Of a stretch of 34,897 nucleotides of DNA, positions 17,502 through 26,355 are shown piece by piece (positions within the stretch are counted from its first letter, which is position 1; every line of letters begins with the position of its first letter). The stretch spans positions 1 to 34,897 of the forward strand of contig MNDG01000163.1 of NCBI GenBank assembly GCA_001914815.1, given 5' to 3'. Below the pieces are notes generated by a model. That model ran no database searches, had not been told where the DNA came from, and worked only from the letters and a program-made list of their open reading frames with translations. The stretch is from Acidobacteriales bacterium 13_2_20CM_55_8. Lineage in GTDB: Bacteria; Acidobacteriota; Terriglobia; Terriglobales; Acidobacteriaceae. A program made the position numbers and the translations under genes.

Positions 17502-18092
17502 ATGGCTTCCCACAAAGAAGTTGAGATCAAGTTTTGTGTAGATGATCTCCGCCACCTCGCCCGCCGATTGCGGGCGGCTGGATTTCGACAAATTACGCCG
17601 CCCACTCAGGAGATGAACACTCTTTATGATTTGCCTGGTCAACCGCTGCGGCGGCGTGGAGAACTATTGCGTTTGCGCCGGTACGGTAAGGAATGGCTGC
17701 TGACTCACAAAGCCAAGGGCACGGCTGGCCGTCACAAGGCGCGCGAAGAACACGAGACCAAGATTAGCGATGGTAAGAAAATGGATACCATTCTCCGCGC
17801 CCTGGGTTTCGAACCTATGTTTCGCTACGAGAAATTTCGCGCCGAGTGGGATGATGGGAAGGGGCACGTAGTCGTTGACGAGACTCCCATTGGCAACTTT
17901 GGCGAGATTGAAGGACCGTCGCGCTGGATTGATGCGACCGCTCGTCGTCTCGGAATTGGACGCAATGACTACATCACTCAGAACTACGCGGGGCTATTTC
18001 AGCAGTGGAAGCAACGGACCGGAAGTCCGGCGAGAGAAATGACTTTCAAAGCAGTTAGACAAAGAAGATCGAGAACGCGAAAAAGCCGCTGA
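17502..18092 (+). CDS. CYTH domain protein (class IV adenylate cyclase CyaB / triphosphatase family)
   Basis: A 196-residue protein of the CYTH fold, a tunnel-shaped beta barrel that binds triphosphates with divalent metal. The signature ExExK is at residues 6-10 (EVEIK), followed by RRRGELLRLRRYG, THKAKG and the acidic VVVDETPIGNFGEIEG strand. Members include class IV adenylate cyclases, thiamine triphosphatases and inorganic triphosphatases, and sequence alone does not choose between them. The last 30 residues are strongly basic (RQRRSRTRKSR), beyond the usual fold, and could bind nucleic acid or polyphosphate (inference). It starts 37 nt after the broken VTT-rhodanese gene. Confidence 0.85.
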   Translation: MASHKEVEIKFCVDDLRHLARRLRAAGFRQITPPTQEMNTLYDLPGQPLRRRGELLRLRRYGKEWLLTHKAKGTAGRHKAREEHETKISDGKKMDTILRALGFEPMFRYEKFRAEWDDGKGHVVVDETPIGNFGEIEGPSRWIDATARRLGIGRNDYITQNYAGLFQQWKQRTGSPAREMTFKAVRQRRSRTRKSR

Positions 18093-18142
18093 ACGATCTG
18101 GTTTCCAGAAATAAGTGCGTGATGTCGAATTAGCAAGCGGGT

Positions 18143-18997
18143 TCAAAGGGCCATGACACCCTTAACCAAGCTTAAGAAGAAGGGCAAGTTGCCGAAGCTG
18201 TGGCCGACAATGCCCGGCCATATGCTTTTTGTGCGTTGTGCAACAAAAGAAAGCGCGACACCTGTAATCGCCATCCGGACCGTGTCCCAGAGAGTGGGCT
18301 GAATAAAGAGGTGGAAGGCTGACCAAGAGATGCCATGGACAACCCACGCAGTCCTGCCAAAAGCCAGTTCCTGTCGTGGCAGCACATAACCGCGCCACCA
18401 CAGTTCCTCCCCGCCGATGTTGCACACGAGCATCACAACAGCATAGTAGACGGGAATCCACCAGGCCCCTCGCAAAGAGATACCCATGAAGTCTTGTGGA
18501 CCGAAATGGCTGAAGAACTCGGTGTAGAAGGTGGAAGGATCGAAGAATCTTACAGACTGTAGAGTGGGTTGAAAGAGCGCTGCGTTACGCTTGACGAACG
18601 TGCCTATCAAGATCGCCACGAACATCCACTTTTGGCTCGTCTTCTCTTTCCAGAGGGCAAGCCACGACGCTGCGACAGCAATGAGATCCGCCCAATTACC
18701 GCCGTACATAAATCCGGAGAGCGCTACTGCCCAGAGCCAAACTGTGCCACTTGGAACGGAGAGCCGCAGCCGTTGTCGGAGACTCTTCCAAGAGACACAA
18801 CGTAGATCAATCGCCGCGCCTAGAAGTGCCGCGACCAACATGAGGGCAAGCGGCAAAACCAGCAACAAGTGGAAAATGCACCACCAAGAGGTCCCCTGTC
18901 GCCAGAGATCTGGCCCCAGCCGATGAAACAGGAAAGCAAAAACCAAGGCCGGAACGCCGAATAGCAGCGCTGTCGCGAGCCAACTTGCTGGCTTCAT
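18143..18997 (-). CDS. CPBP family intramembrane metalloprotease homologue
   Basis: A 284-residue polytopic membrane protein with the CPBP (Abi/CAAX protease) motifs near the C-terminus: EE at 197-198 with Arg202 (GGEELWWRGYVLPRQE), His229 (SWSAFHLF) and HxxxN at 266-270 (GHSFGN). Hydrophobic segments cover about 5-25, 40-65, 85-115 and 180-195. The family includes prenyl-protein proteases and bacteriocin-immunity proteins; the substrate here is unknown. I chose ATG at 18997 (MKPASW), where the first membrane segment begins; an upstream ATG at 19111 would add 38 polar residues and overlap the upstream gene. It is the second gene after bacilliredoxin on this strand, 83 nt apart. Confidence 0.8.
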   Translation of the reverse strand: MKPASWLATALLFGVPALVFAFLFHRLGPDLWRQGTSWWCIFHLLLVLPLALMLVAALLGAAIDLRCVSWKSLRQRLRLSVPSGTVWLWAVALSGFMYGGNWADLIAVAASWLALWKEKTSQKWMFVAILIGTFVKRNAALFQPTLQSVRFFDPSTFYTEFFSHFGPQDFMGISLRGAWWIPVYYAVVMLVCNIGGEELWWRGYVLPRQELAFGRTAWVVHGISWSAFHLFIQPTLWDTVRMAITGVALSFVAQRTKSIWPGIVGHSFGNLPFFLSLVKGVMAL

Positions 18998-19080
18998 TCC
19001 GGGTGCCGAGTGCACGTGGTGAGTGTAGCTGACCTGAGACAGAGGCAACGAAAAGAATCTTGGGAAAAAACCTACTTTGT

Positions 19081-19518
19081 TCAGCGGGTGGCGGGAGCTG
19101 TCTTGGCGCAAAACTTGTCGAATGCATGCGTGAGTTCGGCTGCGATTTCTTCCGCGTCACGATACTCAATGTCGCTGCGCTGCATCATGTAGATCAGCTT
19201 GCCGTCTCGGAACAACCCAATGGAAGGCGATGAGGGTGGGTATCCCGTGAAGTAACTGCGTGCGCGCTCCGTGGCCTGCGTGTCTTGCCCGGCAAAAACT
19301 GTGAACAAATTCTCGGGGCGATTGGGATGCTGAAGCGCTCGGCGGACACCGGGTCTCATGCGTCCCGCAGCACATCCGCAGATGGAATTGACGACTACCA
19401 TGGTCGTGCCGGCTTGATTGGCCAGTGCGCCATCAACTTCCTCCGAAGTCCGCAACTCTTGAATGCCCACCCGAGTCAACTCTTCACGCATTGGAATCAA
19501 CATGAGTTCCGGATACAT
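19081..19518 (-). CDS. BrxA/BrxB family bacilliredoxin
   Basis: A 145-residue thioredoxin-fold protein of the BrxA/BrxB (YphP/YqiW) family. In Firmicutes these remove bacillithiol from oxidised proteins. The defining CGC active site is at Cys47-Gly-Cys49 in NSICGCAAGRMRP, preceded by a strand (TTMVVVNS) and followed by the FAGQDTQATERAR and GYPPSSPSIGLFRDG segments typical of the family. AAGGAG lies just upstream of ATG 19518. A TACAAT at 19553-19548 (minus strand) could be its -10. It is divergent from murB. Confidence 0.92.
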   Translation of the reverse strand: MYPELMLIPMREELTRVGIQELRTSEEVDGALANQAGTTMVVVNSICGCAAGRMRPGVRRALQHPNRPENLFTVFAGQDTQATERARSYFTGYPPSSPSIGLFRDGKLIYMMQRSDIEYRDAEEIAAELTHAFDKFCAKTAPATR

Positions 19519-19619
19519 TCCAGCTCCTTTGAAATCGCAACACCATCATTGTAATACGCGACCTTCCTCAAACTCCGAAGAACCCAGCTTTTTCACTCGT
19601 ATATATTGATGGCAGCCCC

Positions 19620-20666
19620 ATGCTCATTCAGGAAAACGTGCCTCTGGCGCCACTGACTACGCTCAAGGTCGGTGGCCCGGCTCGATATTTTGTTCAAGCA
19701 CACACCATCGCCGAGGTGGGCGAAGCGGTGTCGCTCGCACGCTCAAGAAATCTTGCGTTTTTTGTTCTGGGCGGAGGCAGCAATCTGGTGATCTCCGACG
19801 CCGGGTGGCCTGGCCTCGTTTTGAAGGTGTCGATTCCCGGCGTCGAAGAGCGCAGCCAAGGCGATAAATCTCTGTTCGAAGTCGGAGCAGGCGAGCAGTG
19901 GGACAAATTTGTCGCCCAGGCTGTGTCCCGCAATTGCGCCGGGGTTGAGTGCCTGAGCGGCATCCCCGGAAGCGTGGGTGGAACTCCGGTACAAAACGTA
20001 GGCGCTTATGGACAGGAAGTGGCGGATACTATCGAATCCGTTCTGGCTCTGGATCTTAAAGATGGTCAAGTGCGTGAACTTTGCAATGAAGCGTGCAGCT
20101 TCCAATATCGCACCAGCATTTTTAACACCTCTGAACGTGGACGATACGTCATCCTGCGCGTCACTTACGCGCTGACTCCTGACGGCGAGCCGGCAATCCT
20201 TTACGCCGATCTCAAAAAATATTTTGCGGGCTGGAGTACGAAGCCCAGCTTGGCCGATACGCGCGAGGCCGTCCGGCAGATTCGGGCCAGCAAGGCCATG
20301 CTGATCACACCCGGCGACGAGGATTGCCGCAGCGCTGGATCTTTCTTCAAGAATCCCGTCTTGTCCGATGAACAATACAAAGAGCTTAGCCAACGCGCCA
20401 CGGCGAAAGGTCTGCAGATTCCCAGCTATCCGGCGCTTCAGGCTCAAAGAAAAATTTCGGCGGCGTGGCTGGTGGAGCACTCTGGGTTCAGCAAAGGCTA
20501 TGGGAATGGTCGCGTGGGCATCTCCCGCAAACACGCGCTAGCGATTGTGAATCGTGGCGATGCAACCGCAGCCGAGTTCGTCGCATTGAAAGAACAGATC
20601 CAGCGGCGCGTAGAAGATACTTGGGGCCTTCGTTTGGAAACGGAGCCTGTATTCGTAGGGTTCTAG
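19620..20666 (+). CDS. murB: UDP-N-acetylenolpyruvoylglucosamine reductase
   Basis: A 348-residue FAD enzyme that reduces UDP-GlcNAc-enolpyruvate to UDP-MurNAc with NADPH in peptidoglycan precursor synthesis. Key features are the FAD-binding LGGGSNLVISD (50-60), SGIPGSVGGTPVQNVGAYGQE (113-132), Arg164 in FQYRTS, the proton-donating Ser241 in SAGSFFKNP, and a C-terminal Glu in ETEPVFVGF. The AYGQE and FQYRTS forms point to the type I (E. coli-like) MurB. The ATG at 19620 has no Shine-Dalgarno sequence. A TATATT at 19600-19605 just upstream could be a -10 with a very short leader. It stands alone, not in a mur cluster. Confidence 0.95.
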   Translation: MLIQENVPLAPLTTLKVGGPARYFVQAHTIAEVGEAVSLARSRNLAFFVLGGGSNLVISDAGWPGLVLKVSIPGVEERSQGDKSLFEVGAGEQWDKFVAQAVSRNCAGVECLSGIPGSVGGTPVQNVGAYGQEVADTIESVLALDLKDGQVRELCNEACSFQYRTSIFNTSERGRYVILRVTYALTPDGEPAILYADLKKYFAGWSTKPSLADTREAVRQIRASKAMLITPGDEDCRSAGSFFKNPVLSDEQYKELSQRATAKGLQIPSYPALQAQRKISAAWLVEHSGFSKGYGNGRVGISRKHALAIVNRGDATAAEFVALKEQIQRRVEDTWGLRLETEPVFVGF

Positions 20667-20732
20667 CGAGAACAATCTTCGTCTTGCGCTAGCACGACCA
20701 TGTTGATCCAAAGTGTCCGCGCCGGTTCTGAA

Positions 20733-21635
20733 CTATTTCCCAGGCAGCTTGCGAAAGGGATGCTCGAAACTCAGATAGAGAAAGACGCCCTTCTCGCCAC
20801 TGCTGGGGCCAACGCCGATTGGTACGCCGATACCAGGTACGATCTGTAGCCCATTTTTAAAGTTGTAGGCCCAGCGAATTCCAGGGCTGAGAAAGAGCGA
20901 TCGTGACCACTCGGTTTTGTCAGGCGCTACTACGAACTGCGAATTCGTAAATACAGTTTCCAGCATGACGTTGAAGCGAGGATTGGTTAACCAGATGAAG
21001 CTTTGTCCCAGGTTGTAGCCGGTAGCGGAAGCGCGATCGCCAGATGCGTCCTGAGCGTGGGGTACGACAGTAGCTCCGGCATTCCAGTGGCTCACCAGGT
21101 TTTTGCTCAAGACGAGACTTACAGGAAGGCTGGTCTGCACGCCGAGTCCGCCCGCGCCGCGTCCGTCGGCAACGCTCCCTGTGGGCAATATCAAGCTCAG
21201 CCGTGGGGCGAAAGCCACGTTAGCGTTTCCGTCTCCTACAAGTTGGTAACGGTAGTGGAGAAAGAGGTCGCCAATTCCCATGCCCGAATTCTGTAATGCT
21301 CCGGCGTGCACAAACGGCAACGTGAAGCTGAGCTGGTGACGTGCGTCCCCGGGGATGGGCCATTCTTGAGTAAAAGTGTAGGCCCAATCTTTGCTGTTCC
21401 AGAGACGAGCGAAACCGCTGATGTGCTGCACCACACCATAGTTCTGGTTGTACGCTTCTTCGATCAAAAAGCTGTTGTCTTGAATACCAGGCTGCTGAGA
21501 AGGTGACGAAGCGGAATCTTGCTGGGCCAGCGCAGCGCCAGCCAAGAAAAAGACCGCGCAGACGAAGTAAAAGCAGCCAATGATGACCGTGCGGCCCTCG
21601 GCACTGCGTCCCCAACCACCCACGATTCCGGTCAT
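20733..21635 (-). CDS. predicted outer-membrane beta-barrel protein (transporter-like)
   Basis: A 300-residue exported protein. The N-terminus has a hydrophobic signal (about 19-36) ending AALA before QQD. The rest is rich in alternating hydrophobic/polar strands with aromatic girdle residues (for example WAYTFTQEWPIPG and SLFLSPGIRWAYNFKNG), and it ends in a short strand (VFLYLSFEHPF), as expected for a beta barrel. It resembles COG4313-type putative phenol-pathway transporters found in Acidobacteria, recalled and unverified. Its ATG overlaps the stop of the uracil-DNA glycosylase gene as ATGA (21635-21632), so translation is coupled although the products act in different places. Function unknown. 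Confidence 0.7.
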   Translation of the reverse strand: MTGIVGGWGRSAEGRTVIIGCFYFVCAVFFLAGAALAQQDSASSPSQQPGIQDNSFLIEEAYNQNYGVVQHISGFARLWNSKDWAYTFTQEWPIPGDARHQLSFTLPFVHAGALQNSGMGIGDLFLHYRYQLVGDGNANVAFAPRLSLILPTGSVADGRGAGGLGVQTSLPVSLVLSKNLVSHWNAGATVVPHAQDASGDRASATGYNLGQSFIWLTNPRFNVMLETVFTNSQFVVAPDKTEWSRSLFLSPGIRWAYNFKNGLQIVPGIGVPIGVGPSSGEKGVFLYLSFEHPFRKLPGK

Positions 21636-22351
21636 TGATTGGCCAATTGCGCTACTTCCTCAAAAATGCGGACGAACATTTGGCGTGTAAGTTTGCCGGT
21701 TTGCGTGTTCTGGTTCGAAGGATGGTAGGACGCTAGCAAAATCTTCCCATCCGGCATTTCGTATTTTGCGCCGTGCTGAAAAAGATAGGGTTTCTTGCCC
21801 GCAAGCTGTCCTCTGCGCTTGAGGTAGTTTAGATAGGCATCGAAACCGATTTTTCCCAAAGCCACCACCACTCTCAAATTCTTGAGACCATCCATTTCGC
21901 GATCGAGATATGTCGCACAGTTGGCCAGTTCCTGTGGCAACGGCTTGTTATCGGGAGGAGCACAGCGCACCGCGGCGGTAATGAACAGATCTTTCAACGT
22001 GAGTCCGTCATCGCAATGAGTGGCATTGGGCTGATTGGCAAAGCCGGTCTCGTATAAGACTGGGTACATGAATTTGCCCGACGCATCACCGGTGAAGGGC
22101 CGCCCCGTACGGTTCGAGCCATGGGCGCCCGGGGCCAGTCCGAGCACGAGAACTCGAGCGTTGGGATCGCCGAAGCCCGGGACAGGTTTTCCCCAATATT
22201 CGCAGTCACGATACGCGCGACGTTTCTCACGAGCCACTCGCTCGCGATAAGCCACCAGCCGAGGACAGCGAGTACAGGCAACAACCTCATCGTTGAGTTG
22301 ATGCAGCCAGGAAGCGGACACGTCGGATATTGGACTACAGGCGTGTGGCAT
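21632..22351 (-). CDS. family 5 uracil-DNA glycosylase (UDGb type)
   Basis: A 239-residue DNA repair enzyme that removes uracil, and in family 5 also other deaminated bases, from DNA. Motif A is GLAPGAHGSNRTGRPFTGD (71-89), which has no catalytic Asp or Asn at the family-1 position and is diagnostic of family 5. The C-terminal motif HPSNQNTQTGKLT is the family 5 form too. Four cysteines likely bind an iron-sulfur cluster: Cys26 and Cys29 in CTRC, then Cys130 and Cys145. It is 24 nt after the secreted TPR gene and overlaps the next gene by ATGA. Confidence 0.93.
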   Translation of the reverse strand: MPHACSPISDVSASWLHQLNDEVVACTRCPRLVAYRERVAREKRRAYRDCEYWGKPVPGFGDPNARVLVLGLAPGAHGSNRTGRPFTGDASGKFMYPVLYETGFANQPNATHCDDGLTLKDLFITAAVRCAPPDNKPLPQELANCATYLDREMDGLKNLRVVVALGKIGFDAYLNYLKRRGQLAGKKPYLFQHGAKYEMPDGKILLASYHPSNQNTQTGKLTRQMFVRIFEEVAQLANQ

Positions 22352-22375
22352 TCGATTGAAGAATATTCTACAGGT

Positions 22376-23251
22376 CTATTGGCCAGAATCGAGGCGGGCG
22401 ATTTCTCTCGCGAACAAAGGATTCTTTGGATAATCATCACGCAGCGCAGCCAACAGCTCTCGCGCACGCGGCTTGTCTTTTTCACGGACGTAGGCAATGG
22501 CCAGCAGAATTCGCGCAAAAGGGGCCAGATAACGCCCTCGCTGGGCGGTTAACTGCAACTCCGCGATCCCAGCTTTCTTGTCTCCGGAAACTCCGCCGAG
22601 GCGCATGATCCAACGCACCGGCGCGGCCATACTGCCGATAATATATTTGCTGATCCCGGAAGCGATGTGGCCGTCATAACACTGGGGATCTACCGCCAGC
22701 AACTGCTCTGACCATTTCGTCGAGTCTTTGGTGTAACGCATGGAAGCCAGATTACGTTTCTCGATCAAGGCAGCATAATCAGCTCTCAATCCGGAAGAAA
22801 GCGTCATGGCAAACAATGCGTCGCGATCTTTGGGATTCTTTTCCAGAAGCGCCCGTGCACGGCTCTCCGACTGGTCAAGCGCAAGGTTAAAGCGATCGCG
22901 AATGCCAGGATCGGGAACGAATTTCTTTCGGGCGTTAAACGCCTTGTCGTTTTCGTAGAACTGCGCTTCCAGCACGCCCAGACGCTCAAATTCGGAGAAC
23001 AGTAGTCCCGCCGCATCCGCAGCAGGGCTGACCGGATCCTCGGGATGCTCCCGTTGCCAGGAAGAAAAAAACTGGTGAGCTCGATCGAATTCCAGGTCAT
23101 ACATGAGCCGGAAGCCTTGGTCGAAAGGCGTGTTGGCCACGCTAACATCGGCTGCCCAAACGGGTAGGCAGAAAGATGCCAGGAAGATAACGCCCAAAAC
23201 CCGCAGCCCCCGCCTCGTAAATTTGTCTGTCATACGACCGAGTCCTGCCAT
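22376..23251 (-). CDS. exported TPR-like protein of unknown function
   Basis: A 291-residue protein with a signal peptide (about 7-33, ending VWAA). The remainder is helical, with TPR-like repeats: GFRLMYDLEFDRAHQFFSSWQREHPEDP near the N-terminus, ARALLEKNPKDRDALF in the middle and ARELLAALRDDYPKNPLF at the C-terminus. Such proteins are usually periplasmic scaffolds, and I recognise no catalytic motif. M1 is used; a start at Met7 (MTDKFTRRG) would give a cleaner signal peptide. It heads an apparent three-gene operon with the uracil-DNA glycosylase and the outer-membrane protein. Confidence 0.75.
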   Translation of the reverse strand: MAGLGRMTDKFTRRGLRVLGVIFLASFCLPVWAADVSVANTPFDQGFRLMYDLEFDRAHQFFSSWQREHPEDPVSPAADAAGLLFSEFERLGVLEAQFYENDKAFNARKKFVPDPGIRDRFNLALDQSESRARALLEKNPKDRDALFAMTLSSGLRADYAALIEKRNLASMRYTKDSTKWSEQLLAVDPQCYDGHIASGISKYIIGSMAAPVRWIMRLGGVSGDKKAGIAELQLTAQRGRYLAPFARILLAIAYVREKDKPRARELLAALRDDYPKNPLFAREIARLDSGQ

Positions 23252-23464
23252 GTGCTGTCCTCAAGTTTAGATGCTGATTGCGCAGCCTGCCGGAATCATT
23301 TGCAAAAATATTGTAAAAATCAGCACCGGACACTCATTCGGCACCCGGCCCTTTTTGGCCTTGGCTAATTGCCAAATGCTAAGTGCTAATTGCTGCCTCC
23401 GGTTTGACGCCCCTAGCACCCTTTGTTACCTTCTAGAGTTTCCCCGTCCTCAACTGAGATCCCC

Positions 23465-24643
23465 ATGGCCATCAAGTTCCGCGGAGTAGACTTCATCGAG
23501 TTTGACGCTCTGCTCACGGACGACGAGCGCCTGGTCCGCGACACCGCCCGCAGATTCATTGAAGACAACCTCATCCCCATCATTGAAGAATGCAATCGTG
23601 CAGGACGCTTTCCTCGCGAATTGGTCAAACCCATGGCCGATCTTGGTTTCTATGGCGCCAGTCTCAAAGGATATGGCTGCGCGGGCATGTCGAACGTCGA
23701 ATATGGTCTGGTCATGCAGGAACTGGAACGTGGCGATTCCGGCGTGCGCTCTTTTGTCAGCGTGCAGTCAGCGCTGGTCATGTATCCGATTTACGCATTC
23801 GGCAGCGAAGAGCAGAAACAAAAATGGCTTCCGGCACTTCAGAAGGGCGAAAAGCTTGGCTGTTTTGGTCTGACCGAGCCGGACTTCGGTTCCAACCCGG
23901 GCGGAATGCGCACGCGCGCTCGCAGAGTCGGGAAAGAGTACGTGCTGAACGGCGAGAAGATGTGGATCACCTCTGGCTCTATCGCCGACGTCGCTGTCAT
24001 CTGGGCCAAAGTAGAAGATGAAGACAACAATGTCCGCGGATTTCTGGTGGAAACCAATCGCCCTGGCTTCCGCGCCGAAGATATTCACGGCAAGTGGTCC
24101 TTGCGTGCGTCCGTGACTTCCAGCCTCTCTATGCAGGATGTCCACGTGCCCGAATCGAACTTGCTGCCGGAGAGTGGAGGGCTCAAGTCTCCACTGAAAT
24201 GTCTGAACCAGGCACGCTATGGCATCGGTTGGGGGGCAATCGGCGCGGCGATGGCCTGCTACGACTGCGCCTTGCAATATTCATTGTTTCGCAAACAGTT
24301 CCGCGACCAGCCCATCGCGTCCCACCAACTGGTGCAGGAAAAACTGGCATGGATGATCACTGAGATCACCAAGGCGCAGTTGCTGGCGCTGCAAACCGGG
24401 CGACTCAAAGATAAAGACAAGGCCGGCCCGCAACACATTTCCATGGCCAAGCGAAACAATGTCTGGATGGCGCTGGAGTGTGCCCGCATGTCACGAGATA
24501 TCCTGGGCGCCAATGGCGTTGCTGATGAATATCCTATCTTCCGCCACATGGCCAATCTCGAATCCGTTAAAACTTATGAAGGCACCCATGATATTCACAC
24601 CTTAATCATCGGACAGAGTGTGACTGGGATCGACGCGTTCTAA
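23465..24643 (+). CDS. gcdH: acyl-CoA dehydrogenase, glutaryl-CoA dehydrogenase-like
   Basis: A 392-residue FAD acyl-CoA dehydrogenase. The catalytic Glu372 is in YEGTHDIHTLIIG, in the position used by glutaryl-CoA, short-chain and related members. The segment DSGVRSFVSVQSALVMYPIYAF (91-112), with Arg95, matches the glutaryl-CoA dehydrogenase form in which Arg binds the distal carboxylate. FAD and substrate segments CFGLTEPDFGSNPGG and MWITSGSIADVAVIWA are present. The likely reaction is glutaryl-CoA to crotonyl-CoA and CO2, in lysine, tryptophan or aromatic degradation. I chose ATG at 23465 (MAIKFRG); the upstream ATG at 23423 adds 14 residues without family character. Confidence 0.88.
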   Translation: MAIKFRGVDFIEFDALLTDDERLVRDTARRFIEDNLIPIIEECNRAGRFPRELVKPMADLGFYGASLKGYGCAGMSNVEYGLVMQELERGDSGVRSFVSVQSALVMYPIYAFGSEEQKQKWLPALQKGEKLGCFGLTEPDFGSNPGGMRTRARRVGKEYVLNGEKMWITSGSIADVAVIWAKVEDEDNNVRGFLVETNRPGFRAEDIHGKWSLRASVTSSLSMQDVHVPESNLLPESGGLKSPLKCLNQARYGIGWGAIGAAMACYDCALQYSLFRKQFRDQPIASHQLVQEKLAWMITEITKAQLLALQTGRLKDKDKAGPQHISMAKRNNVWMALECARMSRDILGANGVADEYPIFRHMANLESVKTYEGTHDIHTLIIGQSVTGIDAF

Positions 24644-24746
24644 AACACCTGCCCCTTCCCTGCCAACCGCGAAAGCGTATGATTTCGCTTGCGAAGCCGC
24701 TACTGGGGCGGCTCGACCTAATGTTGGAATCCAGGGGAGGGATGCC

Positions 24747-25100
24747 ATGCGTCAGGTGCAAGTGGTTCCCAAAGATAATTACAGATTGTATGGCGCGATT
24801 GTCGCCAAGGAGGTCGAGCTCGCCCACAAGCACAAGGGAACGTTTCATCGCAGCGGGCCGAAGGAAAAAGATCGTGCCAAGTGGTCGCACGCTAACTATG
24901 ACGGCTGGCTCAACCTGGCTCGCAGTATGGGAGAAGTGGTCGCCATCGAAGTCCGCTCCAAGAAACCTGAAAAGGAGTGGATGCTGCTTAGAGCATTGCT
25001 TGGCTTTCTCGACCGGCACTTCGCCGAGAAGATTCAGGCCATCAATATCCAAATGAATGAAAGTCACGTCAAGCCGAAACGTCGTCGCCGGAGACGCTAG
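24747..25100 (+). CDS. conserved-looking basic protein of unknown function
   Basis: A 117-residue protein I do not recognise. GGGAGGGA just before ATG 24747 is a strong ribosome-binding site, so the gene is probably real. The middle holds a Trp-rich stretch (AKWSHANYDGWLNLARS), followed by a strand (EVVAIEVRS) and a helix (EWMLLRALLGFLDRHF). The C-terminus is KPKRRRRRR, suggesting nucleic-acid binding (inference). No signal peptide or membrane segment is seen. It lies 103 nt after the acyl-CoA dehydrogenase and converges on the NmrA-like gene with 27 nt between the stops. Confidence 0.65.
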   Translation: MRQVQVVPKDNYRLYGAIVAKEVELAHKHKGTFHRSGPKEKDRAKWSHANYDGWLNLARSMGEVVAIEVRSKKPEKEWMLLRALLGFLDRHFAEKIQAINIQMNESHVKPKRRRRRR

Positions 25101-25127
25101 CTACTCTCCCGGTCCTATTTCACAAAC

Positions 25128-26027
25128 TCAAGCCGCAGTACCAGCGCTTTCGCCGCGGACCCGCGAGGCGTAGTCGGCCACCGAACTTAAGCGGATCCCA
25201 TATTTTCTGGCAGTTTCCTGAGCTCCTTTTGTTTCGTCTCCTTGCGTATAACCGAGCATCAGCGCGGCAAAAGTTTTCTGCAGCGGATCAGGGGAGCTGT
25301 ATTGCTGCTGCAAAGCCTCCGCCGGCACATGTTCGAGCCGAAACTTCTTTTCCAAAGCTTGTTCAAAGACCTTCACTGCGTCCAGTTGCGACAAAGGTTC
25401 AGGTCCACCCATCTCGAGGATTGCGTTCTCATCCTCTTTTCGCGTGGCAGCGGCCACAGCAAAGTCGGCGACGTCGAACGCGGAGATATAACTGCCCTTC
25501 GCCTCGCCCGAGCCGTAAATCCGAACTGAACCGCTGACGAAGTCAAAGCCAAGTGCCGGGCTTAGCCACACTTCCGCGAAATAAGTAGGCCGCAGGATGA
25601 CGTTTTGCATGGAACTCCGGAGCAGGCGGTTCTCGCAAGTTCGCTTGGCTGTCTCGAGCGGCGAAGCGATTTGGATATTTCCGGAGTAAGAAGTGTAAAC
25701 AAAACGCTTGACCCCAGCGCGCTCGGCAGCTTCAATCAGCGCCAAAGTGCCGTCGAGGTCCACGCGTCGCAGCCCATCATTGGCTCCCGTGGGCATGGAT
25801 GTTGCGGTAGTGACCACGGTGGCAATCCCGCGGCAGGCTAGTGCGAGAGTCTCCGGAACAGTTAAATCGCCATCCACGATCTCCATGCCGGCAGCGCGAA
25901 GTGGTTGGACTTTCGGGTGGGCGTCGCCACCGCGCACAAGAGCTCTTACTGATTCTCCTTGCCGTCGAAGCTTCTGGGCCACCTGGCCGCCCACCAAACC
26001 CGTCGCTCCCACCACTAGAATGGACAT
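25128..26027 (-). CDS. NmrA-like / atypical short-chain dehydrogenase family NAD(P)-binding protein
   Basis: A 299-residue Rossmann-fold protein. The N-terminus MSILVVGATGLVGG carries the GxxGxxG nucleotide-binding motif of atypical SDRs, and ALVRG follows the second strand. KRFVYTSYSG replaces the YxxxK of classical SDRs, and there is an FxxLRPT-like segment (NVILRPTYFAEVW). Such proteins reduce substrates or sense NAD(P), and the substrate is not predictable. GGAGG precedes the ATG at 26027, and a good promoter lies about 35 nt upstream. It is a single-gene unit. Confidence 0.85.
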   Translation of the reverse strand: MSILVVGATGLVGGQVAQKLRRQGESVRALVRGGDAHPKVQPLRAAGMEIVDGDLTVPETLALACRGIATVVTTATSMPTGANDGLRRVDLDGTLALIEAAERAGVKRFVYTSYSGNIQIASPLETAKRTCENRLLRSSMQNVILRPTYFAEVWLSPALGFDFVSGSVRIYGSGEAKGSYISAFDVADFAVAAATRKEDENAILEMGGPEPLSQLDAVKVFEQALEKKFRLEHVPAEALQQQYSSPDPLQKTFAALMLGYTQGDETKGAQETARKYGIRLSSVADYASRVRGESAGTAA

Positions 26028-26065
26028 GTTTCCTCCATTGGATCTGCACTGTTCTTGTCCCGAAG

Positions 26066-26094
26066 AATTTAGGTCCGTAGATAAGGCGTGTCAA
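26066..26094 (-). promoter_or_regulatory. sigma-70 promoter of the NmrA-like gene
   Basis: On the minus strand a perfect TTGACA (26094-26089), a 17-nt spacer and TAAATT (26071-26066, 4 of 6). Transcription would start near 26059, leaving a leader of about 32 nt that contains the GGAGG ribosome-binding site before ATG 26027. Confidence 0.6.
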
Positions 26095-26355
26095 GGCCTG
26101 TCGGGGTGAAACATAGCGACATCGAAGATGCACCGCTTTCTGCAAAGACCCTCGGGGGAAGGCCGACCACTTCACTAACGCATCGGAATATTCGATAGAA
26201 AACCCGTCGGAAACATCCCGATTGAGTTCTATTAAAAGGATCGCCGCGTCTCTGCCCTACCGAAAAATAGCGCCATCCCGCGTCGGCAGATTTTCCGCTT
26301 TCATTTGCCGCGCTCAAGCGTCCAACCTGCAACGCATGTTGAGCTGCGCCCTAGA
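26095..26355. other. intergenic region upstream of the DUF5916 gene
   Basis: With the NmrA promoter and leader this forms about 330 nt without a gene between divergent genes. An 87-codon minus-strand frame (26069-26332) has no protein-like features. I see no RNA gene, repeat or clear plus-strand promoter. Confidence 0.5.

Noticed and set aside
19743-20534. A 263-codon minus-strand open frame opposite murB
   Set aside because: Fully inside murB, whose motifs are complete on the plus strand; no protein-like features.
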